Assembly: GCA_947462495.1 (NCBI GenBank)
Contig: CANHOY010000002.1
Span: 1-31,950, forward strand
Reading direction: 5' to 3'
Length of the DNA: 31,950 nucleotides
From: Bacteroidota bacterium
Lineage (GTDB): Bacteria > Bacteroidota > Bacteroidia > Chitinophagales > Chitinophagaceae
Within the stretch, counting starts at the first letter, position 1. Each line of letters opens with the position of its first letter. A program made the position numbers and the translations under genes. The notes beneath the pieces are model-generated. The model did no database searches, was not told the origin of the DNA, and saw only the letters and a list, made by a program, of their open reading frames with translations. This document shows positions 22,315 to 30,793 of this stretch, piece after piece.

Positions 22315-24030
22315 TATATCTCTTTGTTTTTCAATACAAAGGTCGCATATTTTACACTTAGTTGGATTTTTTTCTCCAAAATAACTGGCTAAATAAACGC
22401 TTCGGCAATCCGTTTGGGTACCCCAGATATAGGCTGAAAAATGTTCAATTCTCTTCAAAAAAGCAATTTTTCTTAATTGATAATTATCTAAATCAATTTT
22501 CATAAAAGCAGCGGCGGTGCGGTTCCAGAGAAATTGCACTACAGGTTGATTCTCTTTTTGTTCGTAGGTAATTTGCCCTGTTTGTTGTAAAAACAGCAAT
22601 ATTTTTTGAACAAAAGAGAAGTCTCTTTGCAATAGGGTGGCCAATAAATTTTCATTGATGAAATGTGGGGCATCAATGATGCCTCCATAGGTTCTTAAAA
22701 TGGTTTGTAAGACCAGGCCTGCCATCGGATTATTTTGCTCATATTGTTCAATGGTATTTCTATCCGCTATCACTTGCACTATTGAAGGTTTAAAAGAAGC
22801 TGCTGAAAATTTAACATGTCCTTCTTGTTCTATCCATTGAAGTGCATTACGAGCTATTATTTTATCCAATTTAAAGCGGGTGCAAAAATCATCAAAGTCA
22901 AATATGAATTGTTGCTTTTCACCGGTACCAATGGGCAATTGAACAAAATCGGCTAAGTGTTGGTAGACGTTTTTGATAACTTCTATAGAAGGATATTTTT
23001 TTTCTTGAAGTTGGATCCAATAATCCCAGTCGTTTTGTTGAAAAAATAATATTGCATTAGCCGCTTGCCCATCTCTGCCAGCCCTTCCTGCTTCTTGATA
23101 ATATTGTTCTAAGCTATTTGGTAAATCATAATGTATCACTGCACGAACATCTGTTTTATTAATACCCATGCCAAAAGCACTGGTGCAAATGATAATGGGT
23201 GTTGTATTGTTCATCCAATTGGCTTGCATTTCTTGTCTTACTGCAATGGGCATGCCTGCATGGTACTGGGCAACGGGGTAGCCATAGTCTTTTAAAATTT
23301 GTCCTAATTGGGCTACATTGTTTCGGGTAGTACAATAAATAATAACACTGCCTTTTATTTCTTTTAATTCTTTTCTTAATGCATGTAATTTAACAGGTAC
23401 TTTCTGAACACGATAAGAAATATTGGGTCTTAGGAAACTATCCGTAATAACACTGCAATTGGTTAAATTTAATTGCTTAATAATATCTTCTTGCACCAGG
23501 GGTATGGCCGAAGCGGTCATGGCCAAAATGGGTACTTTGGGGAACCATTTTTTAAGTACATCTAATTTTCGATAGGAGGGTCTAAAGTCATAGCCCCATT
23601 GAGAGATACAATGCGCTTCGTCTATTGCAAATAAAGTAATGGGTAATTGTTGTAAAAAATGCTTAAAACTTTTCTGTGCTAACTTTTCAGGGGAGCAATA
23701 AATAAATTGATATTTTCCTTTAAGGGCTTCTGCTAAAATTTGTTCTTGTTGTGCTGGGTTAAGTTCTCCTCCTAAATTTACCGCGCTCATATTTTTACTC
23801 AATAAATCTTTGACCTGATCTTGCATCAACGCAATTAATGGACTTATAATTACACAAATGCCATTTTGATAAAGCGTGGGTAGTTGAAAGCACAATGATT
23901 TTCCAGCACCAGTGGGTAAAAGGGTAAGTACCTCTTTGCCTTCCAATACAGCATTAATTACTGCTAATTGTTGTGGTCTAAATGAATCGTAGCCCCAATA
24001 TTGTTTTAATATGTCTTGGAAAGTTTTCAA
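22309..24030 (-). CDS. RecQ-family ATP-dependent DNA helicase, short form
   Basis: This 573-residue 3'-5' helicase has the RecQ motifs: an N-terminal Q-type region (GYDSFRPQQ), Walker A TGAGKS at residues 40-45, DEAH at 137-140 followed by CISQWGYDFRP, and motif VI QYYQEAGRAGRDGQ. Four cysteines at 542, 559, 562 and 565 match the RecQ zinc motif but lie at the very C terminus rather than right after the second helicase lobe. A helical, winged-helix-like stretch (about 375-500) intervenes. There is no HRDC domain. A second, HRDC-containing RecQ would be expected elsewhere. copA ends five bases upstream. Confidence 0.9.
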   Translation of the reverse strand: MKTFQDILKQYWGYDSFRPQQLAVINAVLEGKEVLTLLPTGAGKSLCFQLPTLYQNGICVIISPLIALMQDQVKDLLSKNMSAVNLGGELNPAQQEQILAEALKGKYQFIYCSPEKLAQKSFKHFLQQLPITLFAIDEAHCISQWGYDFRPSYRKLDVLKKWFPKVPILAMTASAIPLVQEDIIKQLNLTNCSVITDSFLRPNISYRVQKVPVKLHALRKELKEIKGSVIIYCTTRNNVAQLGQILKDYGYPVAQYHAGMPIAVRQEMQANWMNNTTPIIICTSAFGMGINKTDVRAVIHYDLPNSLEQYYQEAGRAGRDGQAANAILFFQQNDWDYWIQLQEKKYPSIEVIKNVYQHLADFVQLPIGTGEKQQFIFDFDDFCTRFKLDKIIARNALQWIEQEGHVKFSAASFKPSIVQVIADRNTIEQYEQNNPMAGLVLQTILRTYGGIIDAPHFINENLLATLLQRDFSFVQKILLFLQQTGQITYEQKENQPVVQFLWNRTAAAFMKIDLDNYQLRKIAFLKRIEHFSAYIWGTQTDCRSVYLASYFGEKNPTKCKICDLCIEKQRDIF

Positions 24031-24035
24031 AAAGG

Positions 24036-26177
24036 CTAGACTAATTTTTTCTTAAATAACCTTAATGAATTTATAGCCAATACTACATCACTCAATCCCA
24101 TAATTAGCGCACCATAAGTAGGTCCCCAAGTACCTAATAATCCTAAAGCAGCCACGGGAATAGCAATGATATTATAAGAAAAGGCCCAGATTAAATTTTC
24201 TTTAATGGTTTCATAAGTTCTTCTGCCTAATCCTAAAGCCATCGGTAAATTTTTAAGCCCCTGGTTCATTAAAATTACTTGCGCACTTTGAATGGCAATA
24301 TGAGAAGCATTACTCAAGGAAATACCAATGGTAGCTTTAGCTAGTGCAGGTGCATCGTTAATACCATCACCTACCATCGCAGTTGGGCTTATTTTAGTTA
24401 AGGCGTCTAACTTATTTAATTTATCAGCAGGACTTTGCTCGGCGATAATTTCTTGAATACCTAATGCTTTTCCAACTTGTTCGCATTTTTCTTTTCTATC
24501 CCCACTTAATAAAACAGTGTGCACGCCTTGTTGATGCAGGGTATTGATAATTTCTTTCGCTTCTTCTCTTATTTGATCATTCACATCAATCCATCCTAAA
24601 AGCTGATCATTTTTTTGAATGTATACATTGTGTCCATCTTCTGCTTTAACATTGCCCAGTGTTTTGTAGGAACCAGCCCAATAAGTATTTCCTTCTTTAT
24701 CGGTGGCTTTAATGCCCATCCCTTTAACTTCCTCTATATGTTGCCATTTGATGGCTTCTTTGCTTTTCCAATGCGTGCTAATGCATTTGGCAATGGGATG
24801 ATTGGAATATTTTTCCAACGAGTACGCAATTATTTTAAAATTTTCTTCGGTTATTCCTTCTTGTACTTTAAATGCAGCTAAGTCAAAATGGCCCGTAGTT
24901 AAAGTACCTGTTTTATCAAACACCACTTGCTTGATATCTTTAAATGTTTCTAAGCTTTTTGCATTTTTAAACAGAACTCCATTTCTTGCGCCTCTGCCTA
25001 AACCCACTGCTATGGCAGCAGGGGTAGCCAAGCCCATGGCGCAAGGGCAGGATATCACTAATACCGCAATAGCACGAAGCATACTTTCCCCAAATCCAAT
25101 TGAATTTCCTAATGCATTGTGTGCGAAAAAATAATTACCAATGAGGGTGAGTAAAGCAATGCCTAAAACTAGCGGTACAAAAATGGCGCTAATTTTATCG
25201 GCTAAAATTTGCACAGGCGGTTTTTCGCCTTGTGCTGCTTTTACCATTTTTAAAATATTGGCCAATACCGTATCATCACCCACTGCAGTTACATAAGCCT
25301 TCACAGTTCCATTATCAATGGTACTCCCACCTAATAATAAATCATTTGCTTTTCTAAATACAGGTACACTTTCTCCAGTCACTATCGATTCATTCACACT
25401 GGCTTCTCCCCATAATATTTTACTATCCATGGGAATGGTTTCGCCTGCATTAATTAATACAAGGTCACCCACTTTTAAAGTATTGCTTTCTACATTAAAA
25501 ATAATTTCTTTGTGTTGATCATCAAATACAATCATATTGGCCATTACTTTTTGCGCTTTTACCAAATCTTTTAATGCGCGTTGGGTAGATTGAACCGAGG
25601 CGTCTTCTAAGTAATTGCCAAAAAATACCAGGGTAATAATAGTAGCGGTGGTTTCATAATAAGCAAAGGAGGCACCTTGTCCAATAATAGTTCCATACAA
25701 ACTGTATCCAAAGGAGGCAATGGCGCCAATAGCTACCAGTACATTCATGTTAGGAATTCCTTTGGTGATACTATACCAGGCACTTTTTCCAAAATACCCC
25801 ATACCTACTATAAAAATGGGAATGGTTAATATTAATTGCACTAAGGTGTTCATCAAAAAATGCCAATGCACTCCTGGTAACATATGCACTACTAAAGGTG
25901 CTGCAAATAAAAAACAAAAGAAAGCACGGTCTCTATTATTGTCCAGCCATTTTTTTTGGGGAGGGGCTTCTTCTTGTCCACGAACTTTATAACCTAAACT
26001 TTGAATGCCCTTGATTAGTTTTTCTTTATTGGTTGCTGAAGGCATTTCAAATTGAACCTCGCCTTCCATAAAGCTTACTTTAGGTTCTGCAATACCATTG
26101 CTTTGCAAATACTTATGTATGGAAAGTGCACAATTGGTGCAACTCATTCCATCTACTTTCCATTCTATTTTTTCCAT
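24036..26177 (-). CDS. copA: Copper-exporting P-type ATPase, CopA-like
   Basis: This 713-residue heavy metal pump has an N-terminal heavy-metal-associated domain (CxxC at Cys13 and Cys16 in GMSCTNC), then membrane helices, the actuator motif TGES at 267-270, the CPC transport motif at 377-379 (ISCPCAMGLATP), the phosphorylation site DKTGT from Asp421, and the HP dipeptide at 460-461. A late GDGINDAPALA hinge motif completes the set. CPC with these elements indicates monovalent copper or silver export, most likely copper. It has one metal-binding domain. It is divergent from tsaE and lies upstream of the recQ-like gene. No copper-responsive regulator or chaperone gene is adjacent. Confidence 0.93.
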   Translation of the reverse strand: MEKIEWKVDGMSCTNCALSIHKYLQSNGIAEPKVSFMEGEVQFEMPSATNKEKLIKGIQSLGYKVRGQEEAPPQKKWLDNNRDRAFFCFLFAAPLVVHMLPGVHWHFLMNTLVQLILTIPIFIVGMGYFGKSAWYSITKGIPNMNVLVAIGAIASFGYSLYGTIIGQGASFAYYETTATIITLVFFGNYLEDASVQSTQRALKDLVKAQKVMANMIVFDDQHKEIIFNVESNTLKVGDLVLINAGETIPMDSKILWGEASVNESIVTGESVPVFRKANDLLLGGSTIDNGTVKAYVTAVGDDTVLANILKMVKAAQGEKPPVQILADKISAIFVPLVLGIALLTLIGNYFFAHNALGNSIGFGESMLRAIAVLVISCPCAMGLATPAAIAVGLGRGARNGVLFKNAKSLETFKDIKQVVFDKTGTLTTGHFDLAAFKVQEGITEENFKIIAYSLEKYSNHPIAKCISTHWKSKEAIKWQHIEEVKGMGIKATDKEGNTYWAGSYKTLGNVKAEDGHNVYIQKNDQLLGWIDVNDQIREEAKEIINTLHQQGVHTVLLSGDRKEKCEQVGKALGIQEIIAEQSPADKLNKLDALTKISPTAMVGDGINDAPALAKATIGISLSNASHIAIQSAQVILMNQGLKNLPMALGLGRRTYETIKENLIWAFSYNIIAIPVAALGLLGTWGPTYGALIMGLSDVVLAINSLRLFKKKLV

Positions 26178-26195
26178 AAGAATTTATTTACTTGG

Positions 26196-26203
26196 CAAAG
26201 GTA
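26196..26203 (-). promoter_or_regulatory. -7 promoter element for copA
   Basis: TACCTTTG on the minus strand matches TAnnTTTG exactly and ends 18 bases before the copA ATG. No convincing -33 TTG or copper-regulator dyad is visible in the short gap. Confidence 0.6.
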
Positions 26204-26228
26204 CGAAGACATTATGTATGCGTTCACC

Positions 26229-26236
26229 TATCTTTG
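26229..26236 (+). promoter_or_regulatory. -7 promoter element for tsaE
   Basis: TATCTTTG matches TAnnTTTG exactly and ends four bases before the tsaE ATG, the same spacing as at rsmA. A leaderless transcript is predicted. It also argues against longer tsaE readings that would place the element inside the coding sequence. Confidence 0.6.
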
Positions 26237-26240
26237 TGCT

Positions 26241-26651
26241 ATGGATAGGATTTATTCTTTACATCAAATAGGGGAAATTGCAGCGGCCTTATTAAAGCAA
26301 TTTGGTACTAAAACAGTTTGGGCTTTTCATGCCCCCATGGGCGCCGGCAAGACCACTTTAATAGCAGCCATTGGGAAGGAGATGGGCATTCAGGAGGCCA
26401 TTACGAGCCCCACTTTTGCATTGATGAATCAATATGATGCTCAAGGCAAAATGGTGTATCATATGGATTGGTACCGCTTAGAAAATGAAAAAGAAGCAGC
26501 CCGAGCAGGCATGGAAGCCGCTTTTGACGAGGCCGATTTTTGTTTTGTAGAATGGCCAGAAAAGGCCTTGGGCCTTTTGCCTTCTGCTACACAACACTTT
26601 GAAATTGAAATTTTAGATCCTGAACATAGAAGGATTTTTATACCTTCATAG
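26241..26651 (+). CDS. tsaE: tRNA threonylcarbamoyladenosine biosynthesis ATPase TsaE
   Basis: This 136-residue P-loop ATPase works with TsaB and TsaD to make the t6A37 modification on ANN-decoding tRNAs. Walker A APMGAGKT is at residues 31-38, followed by the family motif TSPTFALMNQY (about 55-65), the MDWYRL strand and FVEWPEKA. The length is typical. I chose the ATG at 26241 because it gives the standard N terminus and leaves the -7 element upstream; longer readings run into the divergent copA promoter. The alanine dehydrogenase gene follows 12 bases later. Confidence 0.95.
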   Translation: MDRIYSLHQIGEIAAALLKQFGTKTVWAFHAPMGAGKTTLIAAIGKEMGIQEAITSPTFALMNQYDAQGKMVYHMDWYRLENEKEAARAGMEAAFDEADFCFVEWPEKALGLLPSATQHFEIEILDPEHRRIFIPS

Positions 26652-26663
26652 TAAATTTTTGAT

Positions 26664-27878
26664 ATGAGTTCCATCAAGCCGCAAATATCTTCTTCTTTTT
26701 CCTATGAGCCTCAGGAGGAAGTATTGGATATCCCTTTAAAAAGTAAACCTTTATTGATAGGAATTCCTAAGGAAATTGCTTTTCAAGAAAATAGAATTGG
26801 TCTCATTCCTGAAGCGGTAAGTGTACTAGTAGCCAATGGGCATCAAGTGCTCATGGAGTCCAAGGCAGGAGAAGGGAGCAGGTATACTGATAATGATTTT
26901 TCAGAAGCAGGGGCCACTATCGTGTTTGAAAAGGAGGCCGTTTACAAATGTCCCATATTAGTAAAAACGGCACCGCCCGTTGAAGCCGATTTGCCTTTAT
27001 TACAAATGCATCAAACCATTATTTCTCCTTTACACCTAACGGCTGTCAAAAAAGAATTAATGGTGCAATTAATGGCTAAAAAAATCACGGCCTTAGCCAT
27101 TGAAAATATTAAAGATGAAAATCAGAATTATCCCATCTTAAGAAGCATGGGGGAAATAACTGGAAGCGCGGTAATGTTAATAGCAGGCCAATACTTAAGT
27201 AATTTTAATCAGGGTAAAGGAATTTTATTAGGAGGAATTAGCGGTGTGCCTCCCACTAAAGTAGTTATTATAGGTGCTGATATTATTGGAGAATTTGCTA
27301 CACGTAATGCACTAGCATTAGGGGCCAGTGTAAAAGTGTTTGACAATAATGTTTCCAGATTACAAAGACTTCAGAATAATTTAGGTCAAAGAGTGTGGAC
27401 CAGTGTGTTAGAACCAAAAATATTAGCGAAGCAATTAAAAACTTGTGAGGTAGCAGTAGGGGCTTTAAGAAATGATTTTGGTAGAGCACCCATTGTAGTA
27501 AGTGAAGAGATGGTGGCAGCCATGCGTCCGGGTAGTATCATTATTGATGTAGCTATTGATCGCGGGGGATGTTTTGAAACTAGTGAATTGACCAACCACG
27601 AAAATCCTATTATTATTAAACACGATGTCATTCATTATGGTGTGCCCAATATACCAAGTGGTTTTGCTAGAACTGCAAGCCAAGCTATTAGTAATGTATT
27701 GATGCCTTTATTAATTCAAGTGGGTGATTTAGGGGGCTTATCTGAAATTATTTGGCAACAAGCCCATTTAAGAGAAGGTATTTATTTATACAAAGGTGCC
27801 CTAACCGATTTTTATATAAGTGCCAAGTTTGACTTAAAATATACCGATCTAAATTTAATTATTACCAGCAGAAGTTAG
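26664..27878 (+). CDS. ald: Alanine dehydrogenase
   Basis: This 404-residue enzyme catalyses the NAD-dependent, reversible deamination of alanine to pyruvate. The catalytic core has LIGIPKEIAFQENRIGL (Arg44), Lys101 in LVKTAPP, His124 in SPLHLTA, and the NAD-binding motif VVIIGADIIGEFA at about 200-212. The catalytic aspartate is in IIDVAIDRGG. An N-terminal extension of about 30 residues precedes the usual start of the family. A transhydrogenase alpha-like role is a less likely alternative. It is co-oriented with tsaE and overlaps the convergent ABC gene by four bases. Confidence 0.9.
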   Translation: MSSIKPQISSSFSYEPQEEVLDIPLKSKPLLIGIPKEIAFQENRIGLIPEAVSVLVANGHQVLMESKAGEGSRYTDNDFSEAGATIVFEKEAVYKCPILVKTAPPVEADLPLLQMHQTIISPLHLTAVKKELMVQLMAKKITALAIENIKDENQNYPILRSMGEITGSAVMLIAGQYLSNFNQGKGILLGGISGVPPTKVVIIGADIIGEFATRNALALGASVKVFDNNVSRLQRLQNNLGQRVWTSVLEPKILAKQLKTCEVAVGALRNDFGRAPIVVSEEMVAAMRPGSIIIDVAIDRGGCFETSELTNHENPIIIKHDVIHYGVPNIPSGFARTASQAISNVLMPLLIQVGDLGGLSEIIWQQAHLREGIYLYKGALTDFYISAKFDLKYTDLNLIITSRS

Positions 27879-28501
27879 TGGATGACCTCGTTTGATTTGT
27901 AGTCCATTAAATTTAAATGTTGGCTACAAAATTGATATTCTTCTTTATCATTGCTTCCTACTATAATTAACTTATGCAAAGCATATTGTTGAATTAAGTG
28001 ATTGTATAACTCGTAGCCCTCTTGATCCAAATTGCTACAAGGTTCATCTAATAATAAAATGGGGCTGTCAGAAAAAATTGCTAAAGCTAGTTTTAGTCTT
28101 TGCTTCATGCCGCTACTAAAATTTCTGATTTGTTTATCGGTGGCTTTTTTTAAACCTATTAATTCAATAATTTGATCTACTGTTAATTGCTTTTGTAATG
28201 GTTTAAACTGCGTATGAAAATTAATTTGCTCCAGGGTAGTAAACTCTTCTACCAATTCGAGATAGGGGGCAGCAAAACTTATGTCTTGAAAAATAGTGGT
28301 GGCATCATGTCCTTCCCATTGCACAGTGCCTTTGGTAAGTGTGCCATAACCTGAAATAATTTGCAGTAAAGTGCTTTTTCCTGAGCCGTTGTTTCCTATG
28401 ATGGCGTAATGCTGACCTTGATTAAAATTAAAATTGAGATTAGAAAAAATCCAATCCTTGTTAAACCTTTTACCCGCTTCTGTGAGGTTAATTTTTGTCA
28501 T
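27875..28501 (-). CDS. Stand-alone ABC transporter ATP-binding protein
   Basis: This 208-residue ATPase has Walker A GNNGSGKST at residues 36-44, the signature FSSGMKQ at about 128-134, and Walker B ILLLDEP around Asp152-Glu153, followed by CSNLD. The length fits a single nucleotide-binding domain. There is no permease gene next to it, so its membrane partner is unknown. It begins two bases after lpxA, so it is the last gene of the lipid A transcript, which may hint at envelope function. Its stop codon overlaps the ald stop region by four bases on the opposite strand. Confidence 0.88.
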   Translation of the reverse strand: MTKINLTEAGKRFNKDWIFSNLNFNFNQGQHYAIIGNNGSGKSTLLQIISGYGTLTKGTVQWEGHDATTIFQDISFAAPYLELVEEFTTLEQINFHTQFKPLQKQLTVDQIIELIGLKKATDKQIRNFSSGMKQRLKLALAIFSDSPILLLDEPCSNLDQEGYELYNHLIQQYALHKLIIVGSNDKEEYQFCSQHLNLMDYKSNEVIH

Positions 28502-28503
28502 GA

Positions 28504-29301
28504 TTAATCTTCTTCAACCACTCCTTTGCCAAATCTTTTAATAACACCACGTCCGCTTTCTCTAATGAAGGTTACAATTTCGTCACGCTCGTCGGTGGCT
28601 GGAATTTCTTCTTCAATAAATTCAAGCGCTTGAGTGGTGTTCATTCCTTTGCTAAATATGTATCTGTAAATATCTAGTATGTGATTAATTTTTTCTAAAT
28701 CAAAGCCTCTTCTCTTTAGCCCAACACTATTTACACCTCCATAACTTAATGGATTACGCACCGCTTTAATATAAGGTGGTACATCTTTACTCACCAAGCT
28801 ACCTCCCGCAATGTAAGCGTGTTGACCAATGTTTACGAATTGATGCACCGCACTCACACCCGCTATCCATGCATAGTCGCCTAATGTAACATGCCCTGCA
28901 ATTTGAACGCTATTGCTTAAAATACAATGATTGCCAATAATACAATCATGCGCAATATGACTATACGCCATGATTAAACAATTGTTGCCTACTTTAGTAA
29001 TCCATCTATCAGAAGTTCCACGGTTGATGGTCACAAATTCTCTAATGGTAGTGCCATCTCCAATTTCAACAGTTGTTTTTTCTCCGTTAAATTTTAAATC
29101 TTGTGGATCGGCGCCGATAACAGCTCCAGGAAATATGCGGCAATTTTTTCCAATTTTAGTACCATTCATAATGGTTACGCTACTTCCAATCCATGTGCCT
29201 TCTCCAATAGTTACTTCTCCATGAATCACCGTAAAGGGATCAATTTTAACATTGGGTGCAATTTTCGCATTGGGGTCGATATAAGTAAAGGGGTGGGTCA
29301 T
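28504..29301 (-). CDS. lpxA: Acyl-ACP-UDP-N-acetylglucosamine O-acyltransferase
   Basis: This 265-residue enzyme catalyses the first step of lipid A synthesis. It has a left-handed parallel beta-helix of hexapeptide repeats from about residue 8 to 190 (for example ANVKIDPFTVI-like units) and the catalytic histidine in MAYSHIAHD (His118). The C-terminal helical part includes VNSVGLKRRGF. The length is normal. It lies 21 bases after lpxC-fabZ and 2 bases before the ABC ATPase gene, in one transcript. Confidence 0.97.
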   Translation of the reverse strand: MTHPFTYIDPNAKIAPNVKIDPFTVIHGEVTIGEGTWIGSSVTIMNGTKIGKNCRIFPGAVIGADPQDLKFNGEKTTVEIGDGTTIREFVTINRGTSDRWITKVGNNCLIMAYSHIAHDCIIGNHCILSNSVQIAGHVTLGDYAWIAGVSAVHQFVNIGQHAYIAGGSLVSKDVPPYIKAVRNPLSYGGVNSVGLKRRGFDLEKINHILDIYRYIFSKGMNTTQALEFIEEEIPATDERDEIVTFIRESGRGVIKRFGKGVVEED

Positions 29302-29322
29302 AATTTCTTTTTTGTTCGCTTA

Positions 29323-30732
29323 TTATTCTGCTCTTTTGATTACCTGTGCGACTAAGTCGGCTTCAGTAGTTACTTTGCCGCCAACATAAACGGTGCCGCG
29401 CATTTCACAAATACCTCTTCGGATAGGAGCAGTTAATTCCATTTTTAATAACATGGTATCACCGGGTCTAACCATTTGTTTGAATTTGCAATTGTCAATT
29501 TTCAAAAAATATGTATCGTACTCGCCTTTTGGCATAGCATTGATACATAAAATTCCACCGGTTTGCGCCAGGGCTTCAATTTGTAAAACACCTGGCATTA
29601 CTGGGTTGCCTGGAAAATGTCCTGGGAAAAACCATTCGTTAAAAGTGACATTTTTAACACCTACAATAACCGTATCCGTTAATTCAATGATTTTATCTAC
29701 AAATAAAAATGGATGACGATGGGGTAATGTTTTTTCTATTTGTTCTAAGTTAAATACAGGGGGAATGGTAGCATCATACACCGGAACATCTTTAACGTGT
29801 TTATTTTTTTTAATGTACTGCTTAATCTTTTTTGCAAACTCCACATTGCTGCTATGTCCAGGTCTGTTGGCAATGATGCGGGCTTTGATGGGATACCCAA
29901 TCAAAGCTAAGTCGCCCACCACGTCTAATAATTTATGTCGAGCAGGTTCATTGGGAAATCTTAATTCAAGATTGTTTAAATAACCTTCGCTTTTAACTTC
30001 AATATTATCTTTCTTAAACACTTTTGCCAATCGAGCTATTTCTTCCTTAGAGACAGGCTTGTCCACTACTACAATAGCGTTATTGATATCGCCACCTTTT
30101 ATTAAATCGTTTTTTAATAAAGCTTCTAGTTCATGTAAAAAGCAAAAAGTTCTACATGGGGCAATTTCTGCTTTAAAATCTTTAATAGTTTTTAATGCTG
30201 CGTGTTGTGTTCCTAATACGGGACTATTGAAATCGATTAATGTAGTAATTTGATAATCGAGTGCGGGCAAAGCCACCATCTCAACTCTCTTCTCTTCATC
30301 ATAATGAAAAATATTTTCATCAATACTATACCAAGCTTTAGCGGCGTCTTGTTCTAACACGCCTGCTTTTTCAATTTTTTCTATAAAAGGGGCAGAGCTA
30401 CCATCAATGATTGGTATTTCGGGTCCGTTAACTTGAATCAAAACATTATCAATTCCTAAGCCAACCAATGCGGCTAAAATATGTTCAACGGTACTAATTT
30501 TCGCATCCCCTATTTGAAGGGTGGTACCACGGCTGGTATCGGTAACTAAATCGCAATCTGCTTTGATGATGGGTTGGTTAGGTAAATCAATCCTTTGAAA
30601 TTGATAGCCAAAACCCGGGTTGGCTGGATTTAAGGTCATGTCCACTAATACGCCGGTATGCAAACCAGTACCGCTAATGCTGATACTTTTGCTAATGGTA
30701 TGTTGCTTATCCGGGTTGAAATTTTGGTCCAT
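29323..30732 (-). CDS. lpxC-fabZ: Bifunctional LpxC-FabZ: UDP-acyl-GlcNAc deacetylase / 3-hydroxyacyl-ACP dehydratase
   Basis: This 469-residue fusion joins the zinc deacetylase that commits to lipid A synthesis with the dehydratase of fatty acid synthesis. In the LpxC part (about 10-305), the general base Glu83 and zinc ligands His84, His266 and Asp270 are present (STVEHILAA, ARHKLLDVVGDLALIG). In the FabZ part (about 325-469), the catalytic His372 is in GHFPGNPVMPGV and Glu386 in QIEALAQTGG. Both halves compete for the same 3-hydroxyacyl-ACP pool, so fusion ties the two fluxes together. This fusion is well known in Bacteroidota. It sits between lpxD and lpxA. Confidence 0.97.
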   Translation of the reverse strand: MDQNFNPDKQHTISKSISISGTGLHTGVLVDMTLNPANPGFGYQFQRIDLPNQPIIKADCDLVTDTSRGTTLQIGDAKISTVEHILAALVGLGIDNVLIQVNGPEIPIIDGSSAPFIEKIEKAGVLEQDAAKAWYSIDENIFHYDEEKRVEMVALPALDYQITTLIDFNSPVLGTQHAALKTIKDFKAEIAPCRTFCFLHELEALLKNDLIKGGDINNAIVVVDKPVSKEEIARLAKVFKKDNIEVKSEGYLNNLELRFPNEPARHKLLDVVGDLALIGYPIKARIIANRPGHSSNVEFAKKIKQYIKKNKHVKDVPVYDATIPPVFNLEQIEKTLPHRHPFLFVDKIIELTDTVIVGVKNVTFNEWFFPGHFPGNPVMPGVLQIEALAQTGGILCINAMPKGEYDTYFLKIDNCKFKQMVRPGDTMLLKMELTAPIRRGICEMRGTVYVGGKVTTEADLVAQVIKRAE

Positions 30733-30793
30733 GCTTTATTGGTTTATTTGATCACTAACTTAAAGTGATGATTTTCAGCAAAATTAGGCTGAA

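Noticed and set aside
26052..26240. A longer plus-strand reading of tsaE that overlaps copA
   Set aside because: It would run antisense through the copA start and contain both divergent -7 elements. TsaE from 26241 has the normal length.
29323..30732. LpxC-FabZ fusion as a novel gene fusion
   Set aside because: This fusion is well known throughout Bacteroidota, so it is annotated but not claimed as new.
30749..30771. A small inverted repeat (ATCACT / AGTGAT) between lpxD and lpxC-fabZ
   Set aside because: The arms are only six bases, with no T tail, and the genes form one operon. A chance repeat is likely.
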